Of a DNA stretch of 64,000 nucleotides, positions 17,360 through 26,497 are shown piece after piece. Position numbers and translations under genes: made by a program. Numbering within the stretch: position 1 is the stretch's first letter; each line of letters begins with the position of its first letter. Origin of the DNA: Anaerotardibacter muris (GTDB lineage: Bacteria; Actinomycetota; Coriobacteriia; Coriobacteriales; Eggerthellaceae); assembly GCF_943192915.1 (NCBI RefSeq), contig NZ_CALPCD010000009.1:17828-81827 (forward strand), in the 5' to 3' direction. Below the pieces are notes generated by a model. It did no database searches. It worked only from the letters and a program-made list of their open reading frames with translations, and had not been told where the DNA came from.

Positions 17360-18483
17360 TGCAAGACACCCCGCGCTATTCGTTCGGCACATTCCTAAAG
17401 GACCGGGCGCTCTTCCTGGCGGCCGTCGTGTTGCTGCTCGCATTCCTGACCGTGGTGCTTTCGGTGCTCACGGTATCGCTTGGCGGTATCATTGTTGTAG
17501 ACCTGGTGGTGGCAGTAGGTGCGTTCGTCTATCTGGCCTTGGAATACGCGCGCGACGCATCGTTTTGGCGTACGTTTTCAGAATCGGCCGATGGGCTCGA
17601 AAAGAGCGCATACTTCATCGACCTGGTGGAAGACCCGCGCAGCCTGCAAAGCAAGATCGCCTATCAAATGACGGTCGCTATTGCGAACGCCGATGCCGCA
17701 GAGCTTTCCGCGCTCCGTGAAACGCTGCGCGCGAATTCTGAATATATCGAGCTGTGGGTGCATGAAGCGAAGACCCCGCTGGCTGCTGCGAAGCTCGTTA
17801 CCAAGCGCATGCAGGGCCAAGACGCCCTGGTGCTGCGTCGTGAACTCGAACGCATGGGCGACCTGGTGGAACAGGCGCTCTTTTCCGCGCGTATGGAAAC
17901 GCTCGATCGTGACTACCTCATCCGTGATGTGAACCTGGCCGACATCGCCAAGGAAGCGTGCAAGTCTCACATGCACTACCTCACCTCGCTCGACATCGCG
18001 CTCGACTTCCGCATTGACCCCGACCTGAAGGTGTTCGCCGACAAGATATGGCTCGAATTCATCATCACGCAGATCGTCATCAACGCGGCGAAATACGACG
18101 CGAAGACCATCACGTTCACCGCCACACCGCCCGCACAAGAATCGTCGCAAGCCTCCACCGTGCTCGAGATCCGCGACAACGGCTGCGGCATTCCTGCCAG
18201 CGATGTTCCGCGCGTGTTCGACCGTGGCTTCACAGGTGAGGTCGGCCGCGCGCACGGTTCGGCAACAGGTATGGGGCTCTATCTGGTGGCGCGCATGTGT
18301 ACGAGCATGGGACTTTCTCTTATGATAGCCAGCGAAGAAGGTGTGGGTACGCGCGTGCAGATCGGCTTCCCGCACGACCGTCGTCGCATGCGCCTAGCCG
18401 AAAACAGCGATTCCATCCCGCGCCAAAACCAGCATTCTACCTCGCAAAACGATCCAGCAATACCCAATCTTACAAATGCGTAA
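17359..18483 (+). CDS. BceS-like intramembrane-sensing histidine kinase
   Basis: Two N-terminal membrane helices (residues about 14-34 and 36-56) are separated by only a few residues, so there is no external sensor domain, as in BceS-type kinases that read the state of their partner transporter. The phosphoacceptor segment is LWVHEAKTPLAAAKL, and the ATPase has EFIITQIVINAAKY, DNGCGIP and GSATGMGLYLV. Length 374 from the ATG at 17359; GTG at 17356 is an alternative one codon earlier. It overlaps the response-regulator stop (TGATG), which implies translational coupling. Confidence 0.88.
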   Translation: MQDTPRYSFGTFLKDRALFLAAVVLLLAFLTVVLSVLTVSLGGIIVVDLVVAVGAFVYLALEYARDASFWRTFSESADGLEKSAYFIDLVEDPRSLQSKIAYQMTVAIANADAAELSALRETLRANSEYIELWVHEAKTPLAAAKLVTKRMQGQDALVLRRELERMGDLVEQALFSARMETLDRDYLIRDVNLADIAKEACKSHMHYLTSLDIALDFRIDPDLKVFADKIWLEFIITQIVINAAKYDAKTITFTATPPAQESSQASTVLEIRDNGCGIPASDVPRVFDRGFTGEVGRAHGSATGMGLYLVARMCTSMGLSLMIASEEGVGTRVQIGFPHDRRRMRLAENSDSIPRQNQHSTSQNDPAIPNLTNA

Positions 18484-18569
18484 GCGCACTGTAAGTTAAA
18501 TCGATGGCAGCCTTCATCACAAGAGCGCAAGATAGCAGTATTGGCTCACTATCGATGAAAGGAACCATC

Positions 18570-18695
18570 ATGAAAGCACTCGGCATTCTGAAAGGAGCGT
18601 GCACGGTCGTGGGTGCGGCAACGCTTGCCACCTCGGCACTCATGGTCGCGCTTCACACGTTCACCTCGCTCGAATTGCCCCGTATAGAAAGGTAG
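18570..18695 (+). CDS. Small membrane peptide (41 aa) within the Bce module
   Basis: A 41-residue frame reads MKALGILKGACTVVGAATLA and continues with a hydrophobic stretch ending at a short LELPRIER tail, giving one likely membrane helix. AAAGGAACC sits six bases before ATG 18570, and the stop is only four bases before the ABC ATPase start, whose ribosome site lies inside this frame. Position between the kinase and transporter suggests an accessory subunit of the sensing complex. No homologue is recognised. Confidence 0.6.
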   Translation: MKALGILKGACTVVGAATLATSALMVALHTFTSLELPRIER

Positions 18696-18699
18696 CGTC

Positions 18700-19518
18700 A
18701 TGGCTGAAACATTCGCAATCCCACCCCAACAGGCCGGCGTTGCCTCGGCGAATTCCGCACTGCTCAGCGTGGAGCATGTCGAAAAGGTCTTCGGCGGACG
18801 CGGCAACCTTACCCATGCGCTCGATGGCGTGAGCCTGAACATCGCGCAGGGCGAATTCATCGCCATCATGGGTCCGTCGGGCTCGGGCAAGACCACGCTG
18901 CTGAACTGCATCTCCACCATCGATCGCCCTTCGAACGGACGCATCTTGGTGAAGGGTCAGGACATCACGAAGCTGTCGAATCGTTCGCTGGCGAAGTTTC
19001 GTCGCGAGGAACTGGGCTTCATCTTCCAGGACTCGAACCTGCTCGACACGCTGACTGGCTTCGAGAATATCGCGCTCGCGCTTACCATCAAGGGTGAACG
19101 CGCGTCGCAAATTCCCGAGCGCGTGAAAGAGATCGCGCATAAACTCGGCGTTGAACAGTCGATGAACAAATATCCCAGCCAGATGTCGGGTGGCCAGCGT
19201 CAGCGCGTGGCTGCGGCGCGCGCTATCGTGTGCGATCCATCGCTGATCTTGGCCGACGAACCAACGGGCGCGCTCGATTCTCATAACGCCACGGTCATGC
19301 TCGAAACGCTCGAAGGCATGAACCAGAACATGGGCGCGACGATCCTCATGGTCACGCACGATGCGTATGCCGCATCGTTCACTAGCCGCGTGCTGTTCCT
19401 TTCCGACGGCCGCATCTTCAACGAGGTGCATCGCGGCACGCTTTCCCGTGAGGAATACTTCACGCGCATCATGGAGGTCGTCACCTTCCTGGGAGGGGAG
19501 GCGCGCCATGCTGGGTAA
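18700..19518 (+). CDS. BceA-like ABC transporter ATP-binding protein
   Basis: The 272-residue ATPase of the MacB/LolD/BceA group has Walker A GPSGSGKTT, Q-loop FIFQDSNLLDTLT, signature MSGGQRQRVAAARAI, Walker B LILADEPTGALD and the H-loop VTHDAYAA. An N-terminal extension of about 20 residues precedes the domain. AAAGGTAG lies in front of ATG 18700. It overlaps the permease gene by 11 bases. Together they would free membrane targets from peptide antibiotics and signal to the kinase. Confidence 0.92.
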   Translation: MAETFAIPPQQAGVASANSALLSVEHVEKVFGGRGNLTHALDGVSLNIAQGEFIAIMGPSGSGKTTLLNCISTIDRPSNGRILVKGQDITKLSNRSLAKFRREELGFIFQDSNLLDTLTGFENIALALTIKGERASQIPERVKEIAHKLGVEQSMNKYPSQMSGGQRQRVAAARAIVCDPSLILADEPTGALDSHNATVMLETLEGMNQNMGATILMVTHDAYAASFTSRVLFLSDGRIFNEVHRGTLSREEYFTRIMEVVTFLGGEARHAG

Positions 19519-21556
19519 ACTCGCACTGCGCAACATACGCCGTTCGGTGCGCGATTACGCGATCTATTTCGTTACATTGCTGATCGCCATTACGGTGTTC
19601 TATGCGTTCAATTCTGTGTCTGACCAGCAGGTCATGCACGACATCACCGAATCGAACCGTGCGAATATCGTCGAATTCACCGGTTACATGATGGGCGTGT
19701 TCTCGACCGTGGTCGCGCTGGTCCTAGGCTTTTTGGTGATCTATGCGAACTCGCTGCTCATTCGCCGTCGCAAGCGTGAATTCGGCATGTATTTCACGCT
19801 GGGTATGAAGGCTGGGCAAGTATCGCGCATCATCTTGTATGAAACGGTGCTGGTTGGCTTCGTGTCGCTGGTGCTGGGTCTTGGTCTGGGCATTCTGGTC
19901 TCGCAGTTGCTCTCATTCGTGACCGCGTGGCTCTTCGGCATTCCGATGCCCAACTATCAGTTCGAATTCTCGATGAACGCTTTCATCATGACGTTGATAT
20001 GCTTCCTGGCCATCTATGTGGTGGTAGCGCTGTTCAACGTGTTCTCGATCCGCCGCTGCAAGTTGATCGACTTGATCAATGCCGACGCGCGCAATCAGAA
20101 GGTGGCCATCCGCAATCCGTGGGTGTGCTTGTTCCTGTTCGCTGCATCTATTGCCATTCTGGCGGTTGCCTATTGGCAGCTGGATGTGAATGGCATGGTG
20201 ATGATGTTCGACGACCATTTCATGATCGCCACGGTGCTGATGTTAGTGGGAACGCTGCTGCTGTTCTTTTCGCTTTCGGGTTTCCTGATCGCCATCGTAA
20301 CGCGCCTGCGCAGCTTCTACCTGCGCAAACTGCGTCCGTTCACCACGCGTCAGGTGGCATCCAAGGTGAATACATCGTTCGCTTCGATGTGGATCGTAAG
20401 CGTGCTGCTGTTCTTCGCCATCACCACGTTCGCAACGGGCATGGCGTTGTGCGAGGCATTCACGGGCAAGATTCAGGAAGCGAATCCATACGACGCAACA
20501 CTCATTTCGTATCAGAGCTATTCAGATACTGAGACCGAAGAAGACGGTCGTGCAGCATTCGACATCCGCGACACCGAGGAATACTTGCGCACGCACGTTC
20601 CTGACTGGGATGAGCTTGTTGCGGATTCGGGGCGTCTGGATTACTACATCCTGCCCGAGATGTACTTCGGAGAAGTGACAGCCGCCACCGGGGCGACCAT
20701 CAACAGCAATGCGAGCGTTGAGTACGTCAATGTTGAAGTGGTCGGTCTTTCGCAGTTCAACAAGCAGTTGGAGATGCAAGGCAAAGAGCCGGTCGAGCTG
20801 GGCGAAGATCAATATTTGGTTACGAATTCGATGGAAGTTTCGGAACCCGTTGCAAAAGCGATGGCGGAGCAAGGCTACCAACTTGAAACACCCGCTGGTA
20901 AGCTTACGCCGTTGCCCGAGGTGCTGAATGTTCAGCTGGGCGACTTCGACATCTTGAGCAACTCGGCTACGTGCGTGGTGCCCGACAGCGTGCTGCCAGA
21001 ATTGGAGGCGCTGGATGCTCGTTCGAGTGCGTTCCTCAATGTGGTCTATCGTTCAGATGAGACCGAAGAGGTGTTCATGGATCGCATCATCGATTCGGAG
21101 CTTGCGGGTGTGACCAATGTGTTGACGCGCGCACAGATGGTCGGTCAGGCCATGGGCTTGCGTATGGTCATCACGTACCTGGCGCTTTACATTGGTTTGG
21201 TGCTGCTGGTGGCAACTGCAGCGGTGTTGGCTATCCAGCTGCTCTCGCTCACCATCGACTCGCTTTCGCGCTATCGCATGCTCTCGCGTCTTGGTTGCGA
21301 TATGCGCATGCTGGGCCGCTCGCTGTTCGCGCAGGTGGTGCTGTATTTCATCTTCCCGTTGGCGGTGGCGGTTTGCCATTCGGCGTGGGCGATATGGGTC
21401 ATTTCGCGGTCGTTATTCGAAGTGCTTGCGACCGACTTGCTCCCGTCGATCGCAATGTCAGCCGGCTTCGTGCTGCTGATCTACGGCGGCTATCTGCTCA
21501 TCACCTACTTCGCCTCGCGCGCAACGGTGACCCAAGGCTTGAAGGAAACCGCTTAA
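19508..21556 (+). CDS. BceB-like ABC permease (FtsX domains, large extracellular loop)
   Basis: The 682-residue protein begins MLGKLALRNIRRSVRDYAIYF, a typical BceB start. About ten membrane helices are visible, with FtsX-type segments near residues 60-180 and 560-670 and a long, acidic, hydrophilic stretch of roughly 220 residues (about 320-545) between helices 7 and 8. That big loop is the hallmark of peptide-antibiotic sensing transporters. The gene overlaps the ATPase by 11 bases (ATG 19508). A homopolymer (A8 then G9) begins at its TAA stop. Confidence 0.9.
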   Translation: MLGKLALRNIRRSVRDYAIYFVTLLIAITVFYAFNSVSDQQVMHDITESNRANIVEFTGYMMGVFSTVVALVLGFLVIYANSLLIRRRKREFGMYFTLGMKAGQVSRIILYETVLVGFVSLVLGLGLGILVSQLLSFVTAWLFGIPMPNYQFEFSMNAFIMTLICFLAIYVVVALFNVFSIRRCKLIDLINADARNQKVAIRNPWVCLFLFAASIAILAVAYWQLDVNGMVMMFDDHFMIATVLMLVGTLLLFFSLSGFLIAIVTRLRSFYLRKLRPFTTRQVASKVNTSFASMWIVSVLLFFAITTFATGMALCEAFTGKIQEANPYDATLISYQSYSDTETEEDGRAAFDIRDTEEYLRTHVPDWDELVADSGRLDYYILPEMYFGEVTAATGATINSNASVEYVNVEVVGLSQFNKQLEMQGKEPVELGEDQYLVTNSMEVSEPVAKAMAEQGYQLETPAGKLTPLPEVLNVQLGDFDILSNSATCVVPDSVLPELEALDARSSAFLNVVYRSDETEEVFMDRIIDSELAGVTNVLTRAQMVGQAMGLRMVITYLALYIGLVLLVATAAVLAIQLLSLTIDSLSRYRMLSRLGCDMRMLGRSLFAQVVLYFIFPLAVAVCHSAWAIWVISRSLFEVLATDLLPSIAMSAGFVLLIYGGYLLITYFASRATVTQGLKETA

Positions 21557-21562
21557 AAAAAA

Positions 21563-21610
21563 GGGGGGGGGACAGGTCCCAAAGTGTCCTGGACAGTTTG
21601 GGGACAGGCC
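21563..21610. repeat. Dispersed palindrome family, copy 1
   Basis: GGGGACAGGTCCC, AAAGTGTCCTGGACAGTTTG and GGGGACAGG occur in series after the permease gene, matching the intergenic element found at eight or more sites in the window. It starts with a run of nine G directly after a run of eight A. Confidence 0.7.
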
Positions 21611-21615
21611 AGATC

Positions 21616-21655
21616 AAAAAGCCCTCGCTCGGTTGGAGCTGAGGGCTTTTGTTTT
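21616..21655 (+). terminator. Terminator of the Bce module
   Basis: AAAAGCCCTC(G)CTC pairs with GAG(CT)GAGGGCTTTT around GGTTG and is followed by GTTTTGTT. The A-run on the other side means it could also act on minus-strand transcription from the convergent symporter gene. Confidence 0.75.
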
Positions 21656-21690
21656 GTTAGCTTGCTTGAGGCAGCGGGGTATTCTCTGGT

Positions 21691-21716
21691 AGCGGGACAG
21701 TTTTGTCCCCGTCCCT
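21691..21716. repeat. Dispersed palindrome family, short copy
   Basis: AGCGGGACAGTTTTGTCCCC followed by GTCCCTC is a short inverted-repeat fragment of the same family, 14 bp beyond the stop of the symporter gene (which reads on the minus strand). Confidence 0.5.
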
Positions 21717-21729
21717 CTTTAGGCTCTCT

Positions 21730-23187
21730 TTAGGCTTGCCAGTTCGGTCTATCAGCGTTGGAGTCGGTGCCTTCAGCATGCTCCTTCTCGAGCTTGCCTT
21801 CGATCTTACCCCACGACTTGCCAGCGGTCTTCGCGCATGCAGCCACGCCGCCGCCAAGCGCGATAAGGCCGATAACGTTGGGCAGGACCATCAGCTGGTT
21901 GAACATGTCTGCCAGCTCCCAGACCAGGTCATTCGACAGCAGCGAGCCCATGAAGATGAACACCAGCGCGATGATGGTGAACACCGGCACTGCCTTCTTG
22001 CCGAAGAGGTATTCCACGTTGATCTTCGCGAACAGATTCCAGCTGATGATGGTGGAGAACGCGAAGAACAGCAAGCAAACAGCCACGAACACATTGCCGC
22101 CTGTGGTGCCGAATACCGTGCCGAACGCGAGCTGCGCCATGTTGGTCTTGTCGATGCCTTCGTACATGCCCTGGGCCAATGCCCCATCACCTGTGTAAAG
22201 GATGCTGATAACCACCAGCGCGGTGATGGTAACAACAACGAATGTATCGACGAACACGCCGATGAGCGCTACCGTGCCCTGTTCATGCGGATTCTTCACG
22301 TTCGCCTGTGCGTGAGCGTGTGGGGTAGAGCCCATGCCAGCTTCGTTGGAGAACAAGCCGCGCTTGGCACCCTGGGCCAGCGCCGCGATGATGCCGAAGG
22401 TCACGCCGCCAACTTCAGCTTGTGGGTTGAAGGCGCACGAGAAGATGAGCGCGAACGCTTCACCTGTAGCTGGCAGGTTGCTGAACAGCACGATCAGGCC
22501 TGCTACCAAATAAACGATAGCCATGATCGGTACGATCTTCTCGGTGACCACGGCCAAGCGACCAACGCCGCCAAGGAACACGTAGCCAGCGATCAACACC
22601 ACGCCCAGGCCCCAGACCCAAGCTGGGATGCCGAAGGCGGTCTCGCACGTAGAAGCGATGGAGTTCGACTGCACCATGCAGCCCATGAAGCCCAGCGCCA
22701 AGATGATGGCCACCGCGAAGAAGCCAGCCAAGAAAGTACCGAACTTGCCGCGGAATGCGGTCTTGATGTAATAGACTGGACCGCCGTGTACGATGCCGTC
22801 GGGGTCGACCAAGCGTGTCTTCTGCGCCAGCACCGCCTCGGCGTAATTCGTAGCCATGCCCAAGAAGGCGATGAGCCACATCCAGAAGATGGCGCCAGGA
22901 CCGCCGATAAGGATCGCGCCGCACGCACCCACGATGTTGCCCGTACCTACCTGAGCCGCAATAGCGGTGGTCAGCGCCTGGAACGAGCTCATGCCGCTCT
23001 TCTCTTTCTTGCCGAACAGTGAAAATCCGCCGAATACACGCTTCCAGCCTTCGCCAAAGCAGCGGATCTGTACGAATCGCGTGCGAATGGTGAAGTAAAG
23101 ACCTGCGCCAATGAGCAGGATGATCAACACGTAATTCGACAGGTACGAATTGATGGTCACAACAATGTCGAGCAATGCGTCTTCCAT
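21730..23187 (-). CDS. AGCS family sodium:alanine/glycine symporter
   Basis: The 485-residue membrane protein has the AGCS hallmarks YFTIRTRFVQIR, SSFQALTTAIAAQVGTGNIVG and FWMWLIAFLGMATNYAEAVLAQ, GGPVYYI and KRGLFSNEAGMGSTPHAHA. It imports small neutral amino acids with sodium. ATG 23187 is chosen because GGAG lies nine bases before it; an upstream in-frame ATG has it directly adjacent. The last 40 or so residues are charged and hydrophilic. A second AGCS gene of different sequence lies at 58.9 kb. Confidence 0.93.
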   Translation of the reverse strand: MEDALLDIVVTINSYLSNYVLIILLIGAGLYFTIRTRFVQIRCFGEGWKRVFGGFSLFGKKEKSGMSSFQALTTAIAAQVGTGNIVGACGAILIGGPGAIFWMWLIAFLGMATNYAEAVLAQKTRLVDPDGIVHGGPVYYIKTAFRGKFGTFLAGFFAVAIILALGFMGCMVQSNSIASTCETAFGIPAWVWGLGVVLIAGYVFLGGVGRLAVVTEKIVPIMAIVYLVAGLIVLFSNLPATGEAFALIFSCAFNPQAEVGGVTFGIIAALAQGAKRGLFSNEAGMGSTPHAHAQANVKNPHEQGTVALIGVFVDTFVVVTITALVVISILYTGDGALAQGMYEGIDKTNMAQLAFGTVFGTTGGNVFVAVCLLFFAFSTIISWNLFAKINVEYLFGKKAVPVFTIIALVFIFMGSLLSNDLVWELADMFNQLMVLPNVIGLIALGGGVAACAKTAGKSWGKIEGKLEKEHAEGTDSNADRPNWQA

Positions 23188-23332
23188 GGATAACATCTCC
23201 GTGTGCGGCTGCCAGGGGAGGGCGTCGCGTGTTCCGTATTTGTACAACAGACGCTATTTTAGTGAACTTGAGGCGTGTGCCGCGGAAGTTTAGGTACTTT
23301 GCTCAAATAAAGTGCTCGGCGGATTAAGCAGA

Positions 23333-24622
23333 CTATGTTGTTTGGGGGTTGTCTTGCTTGAACACTTCGCGGTCGAGCGTTTTGGTAGCACTGGCCATGC
23401 ACATGGTAACCACGGCGTCACCCGTTACGTTCACCGCAGTTCTGCCCATATCCAGGATGCGGTCCACGCCCATGATCATTGCGATACCTTCGGCAGGCAG
23501 ACCCACTGATTCGAACACCATCGCAAGCATGATGGTTCCTACACCAGGCACGCCCGCAGTTCCGATCGACGCGGTCACTGCGGTTATCACCACGGTCATC
23601 AGCGCTGCAACCGAAAGGTCGATACCGAACGCTTGAGCCACGAAGATGACGGCCACGCCTTGCATGATGGCAGTGCCATCCATGTTGATGGTGGCGCCCA
23701 GCGGGATGGTGAACGATGCAACCTTTTCGTCAACGCCACATTTGCGCTCAAGGGTCTCCATGTTCAGAGGGATGGTAGCGTTCGATGAACTGGTGGAGAA
23801 TGCAAACAGCATCACAGGCAGGATCTTCTTCAAAAAGCGCAACGGATTGAGCCTGGTGAACAGCACGAACAAGAGCATGTATACCACCAAAAGCTGCAGG
23901 AATAGTCCGCCATAAACGGTCAGGATGAATTTCGCCATGGGCAGCATGCCCGAGAAGCCAAGGTTGGCGAACGTGCGCGTGATCAGGCAGAAGATGCCGA
24001 TCGGCGCCACCTTCAGTACAAGGTTGATCATGCGCATCATCACTGCATTGAACTGCGTGAAGAAGCGGCTCACCGTTTCCACCTTGCGGCCCATCGCACC
24101 GAGCACGAAGCCAAGGATGAGCGCGAAGAAGATGATCTGCAACATGATCCCATCGTTCATGGCTGCGATGATGTTGGTGGGGATGATGTTGATGAGCGTG
24201 TCAGCCATGGTCTGGTCGGTAGTGGAAGTGGACACATTGCCCATCACCACGGCAGAAAGATCAAGCCCAACACCAGGCTGCACCACCTGGGCCAGACCAA
24301 GCGCGATGAGTACTGCAAGTGCGGTAGTGCACAGGTACATGAGGATGGTGCCGATTCCCACTTTGCCCAGCAGTTTCGGGTCCGACATGGAAGCCGCGCC
24401 GCAAACGATCGAGCAGAATACCAGCGGTATGACGAGCATCTGCATCAGGCGGATGAACCATTGCCCTAGCACGTAGAACACACCTTCGGTCACATAGGCG
24501 TCGAACGTGGAACCTTCAGGCGCAACGAACGAAAGCACAAGACCGACCACCACGCCTGCGATGAGCGAGATCAAGATCCACGTGGTCAGCGAGATTTTCT
24601 TGTGGGTACGTTTTTCGTCCAT
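23333..24622 (-). CDS. Dicarboxylate/amino acid:cation symporter (DAACS, GltP/SstT-like)
   Basis: The 429-residue protein shows about eight membrane helices and two re-entrant loops. Diagnostic segments are the serine-rich FAFSTSSSNATIPLNMETL, the metal and substrate region GATINMDGTAIMQGVAVIFVAQ, and GIPGVG-type AGVPGVGTIMLAMV. It should take up glutamate, aspartate, serine or a dicarboxylate with sodium or protons; the substrate cannot be decided. It is transcribed away from the Rrf2 side and separated from the AGCS gene by 145 nt. Confidence 0.92.
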   Translation of the reverse strand: MDEKRTHKKISLTTWILISLIAGVVVGLVLSFVAPEGSTFDAYVTEGVFYVLGQWFIRLMQMLVIPLVFCSIVCGAASMSDPKLLGKVGIGTILMYLCTTALAVLIALGLAQVVQPGVGLDLSAVVMGNVSTSTTDQTMADTLINIIPTNIIAAMNDGIMLQIIFFALILGFVLGAMGRKVETVSRFFTQFNAVMMRMINLVLKVAPIGIFCLITRTFANLGFSGMLPMAKFILTVYGGLFLQLLVVYMLLFVLFTRLNPLRFLKKILPVMLFAFSTSSSNATIPLNMETLERKCGVDEKVASFTIPLGATINMDGTAIMQGVAVIFVAQAFGIDLSVAALMTVVITAVTASIGTAGVPGVGTIMLAMVFESVGLPAEGIAMIMGVDRILDMGRTAVNVTGDAVVTMCMASATKTLDREVFKQDNPQTT

Positions 24623-24643
24623 ACCCTTAGTATATTGGTTTTC

Positions 24644-24768
24644 TGGGGACGGAGGCGAAACTGTCCCGGCCGCTTTATTCGCTTTGGGGACGGACCCTCA
24701 GGTGCGTATTCGCGCAGGGCGCCCCAGCATGCCCTGGTGGCCAGGTGGCTAGGTGGCTAGGTGGCTAG
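24644..24768. repeat. Dispersed palindrome copy and short tandem repeat
   Basis: GGGGACGGAGGCGAAACTGT, CCCGGCC and TTTGGGGACGGACC (24644-24697) belong to the dispersed family. After it, AGGTGGCT is repeated three times head to tail at 24743-24766. No gene is seen in the 237-nt gap. Confidence 0.6.
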
Positions 24769-24859
24769 GACACGTTCGTTCTTACCATCGTTGGAGGTTG
24801 CGGTTGGGGACTGGAGTGGGCTGATGGGAATGGATCAGGAGCGTGTTTTTGCCTACGGA

Positions 24860-25291
24860 TCAGATCACGTAGTCGTTGCCAGCAAGGTCGGGAATGGCCA
24901 GTTCAGCGATGGTCCTCGAGTCAAGGTAATGATCGACTGCTTGTTCGAGACCGCTCCAAAATCGAGCGGTGCGGCAGCTTGAGAGGCGGTCGCAAAATTC
25001 ACCGTCCGCTTCGCAACAAGGGGCTGAGGCAACTTCACCTTCAACGGCGCGGATCACGTCTCCTGCTGTGATCTCGCTTGCGGGCTTGGCCAGCTGGTAG
25101 CCGCCATTCTTGCCGCGAACGCTCGTGAGCACACCTGCCAAGACCAGCGGTTTTACGATGGCTTCGAGATACTTGTCTGAAATGCCCTGTCGCTGCGCAA
25201 CCGAACGCAGTGAAACGCGACCCGCAAGTGAATTTTCTGCGATATCGACTACCGCTCGAAGCGCATAGCGACCTTTTGTTGAGACGAGCAC
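24860..25291 (-). CDS. Rrf2 family transcriptional regulator (IscR/CymR-like)
   Basis: The 143-residue protein starts MLVSTKGRYALRAVVDIAEN and has the Rrf2 winged helix (VAQRQGISDKYLEAIVKPL, SVRGKNGGYQLAKP). Cys92/Cys93, Cys100 and Cys106 (PCCEADGEFCDRLSSC) are spaced like the IscR iron-sulfur ligands Cys92, Cys98 and Cys104, so a cluster is possible. A 20-bp motif in its own promoter recurs in front of cysK 1.2 kb away, which suggests it represses itself and cysK, as CymR does in Firmicutes. Iron-sulfur sensing is inferred from the cysteines only. Confidence 0.87.
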   Translation of the reverse strand: MLVSTKGRYALRAVVDIAENSLAGRVSLRSVAQRQGISDKYLEAIVKPLVLAGVLTSVRGKNGGYQLAKPASEITAGDVIRAVEGEVASAPCCEADGEFCDRLSSCRTARFWSGLEQAVDHYLDSRTIAELAIPDLAGNDYVI

Positions 25292-25302
25292 GTGCTCTCC
25301 TT

Positions 25303-25322
25303 ATTCCCTCTAAATTGGTAGG
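25303..25322 (-). promoter_or_regulatory. Putative Rrf2 operator in the rrf2 promoter
   Basis: Read on the minus strand, CCTACCAATTTAGAGGGAAT lies just downstream of a -10-like TACAAT and upstream of the rrf2 start. It shares the pattern CCTAyCrAwwTAswrGGAAT with the cysK promoter site at 26534-26553; both sit at about the transcription start, a normal place for repressor binding. Confidence 0.5.
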
Positions 25323-25433
25323 ATTATTGTAATACAGCTTTCTGCAGGACAAAGCAGCGTGGGGGCTGAAGGCTGAAACTCTATTTCATTTCCACGGCCT
25401 GCTGGCCCCCTCATGACAAAAGCGTCTGCGCGC

Positions 25434-25439
25434 TATAAT
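25434..25439 (+). promoter_or_regulatory. -10 box for the peptidase C26 gene
   Basis: TATAAT within GCGCGCTATAATCGC lies 46 bp before the gene start. No convincing -35 was found. Confidence 0.4.
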
Positions 25440-25485
25440 CGCATCATGCCCTGTAGAGCTTCAGTGACAACGCCCGAGGAAGAAG

Positions 25486-26436
25486 ATGAACAGCCAAACC
25501 AGCAACAGCACCTATCAAGAGATGAAGCTTCGCCCGCTGATCGGCATCATCCCCACTTATTTTTCCGAGCAGGCGGTCATCCAGTTGCCCGAGCGCTATG
25601 CCCTGGCGGTTGCTGCGGCTGGTGGGTCACCCGTGGTGCTGCCGTTTTCTTCGGATGTTTCAGTCTATGAGGCCATCCTTCCGCATCTCGATGGCTTCGT
25701 GCTTTCGGGTGGACAAGACATAAGCCCGGTTCGCTACGGGGGAGACCTTGATTTCAACAAGCTGTCTGCCGACCTTACGCCCAACCGCGAAGAGCTGGAA
25801 TATTTGGTCTTGAGCTTTGCGCGGCAATACGATGTTCCAGTGCTGGGAATCTGCCGCGGGATGCAGATGCTCAACGTTTCGTTCGGCGGCACGCTCTATC
25901 AAGATGTGGACGAGCAGCACCCTGCTTATGCACAGAGCGAACCAGCAAAGCCTGATCGCAACACTGAGGCTGAAGATGAAGCGCCGAGCAATTCAGGTCG
26001 CGAATTCGAGTCGACCCATTGGCAGACCGAGGATTATCACGTGCCTTCCCACGAGGTTTCCATCGTGGAAGGAAGCCAGCTGGCCTCAGTGCTCAATCGG
26101 GCGCGCGTGGCGGTAAACTCCATGCATCATCAGGCCGTAAAGGATCTGGGCGAAGGCCTTCAGGCATGTGCTTTTGCTGACGATGGGATCATCGAGGCCA
26201 TCGAAGCCACCGATCATTCCTTCATGATGGGGGTGCAGTGGCATCCTGAATTCTTCGCAGGTGAAGGGCCCATGGGGCCTCTTTTTACCGAATTCGTGAA
26301 GAAAGCAAAGCAGGTCCGCACTCAACAATCTCGCTGCGGAGAAAGCCTGCGCATCCAACGCGTAGAAGGTGACGAGCGTTTCCCGAAGATCCTATTCGAC
26401 GAGGTCAATGAATCCTTGACCAGCTCTTGTCTCTAG
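25486..26436 (+). CDS. Class I glutamine amidotransferase-like hydrolase (peptidase C26, PuuD-like)
   Basis: The 316-residue enzyme has the nucleophile elbow GICRGMQMLN with Cys123, the FVLSGGQDISP loop, MHHQAVKDLGEG and the His-Glu pair GVQWHPEFF. This matches gamma-glutamyl-GABA hydrolase and related C26 peptidases, which cleave gamma-glutamyl amides. A 25-residue or so insert rich in acidic residues (near 150-175) precedes the HVPSHEVSI region. GAGGAAGAAG precedes ATG 25486. No polyamine pathway gene is adjacent, so the substrate is open. Confidence 0.85.
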   Translation: MNSQTSNSTYQEMKLRPLIGIIPTYFSEQAVIQLPERYALAVAAAGGSPVVLPFSSDVSVYEAILPHLDGFVLSGGQDISPVRYGGDLDFNKLSADLTPNREELEYLVLSFARQYDVPVLGICRGMQMLNVSFGGTLYQDVDEQHPAYAQSEPAKPDRNTEAEDEAPSNSGREFESTHWQTEDYHVPSHEVSIVEGSQLASVLNRARVAVNSMHHQAVKDLGEGLQACAFADDGIIEAIEATDHSFMMGVQWHPEFFAGEGPMGPLFTEFVKKAKQVRTQQSRCGESLRIQRVEGDERFPKILFDEVNESLTSSCL

Positions 26437-26497
26437 CAGATATCTCTTACAGGGATCAACAGGTGTCTCTACCAGAGATCAATCGACCAAATCTGGC

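Noticed and set aside
21703..23022. 439-codon open frame on the plus strand
   Set aside because: It lies antisense to the AGCS symporter gene, is rich in His, Arg and Asp, and matches nothing; it is a shadow of the real gene.
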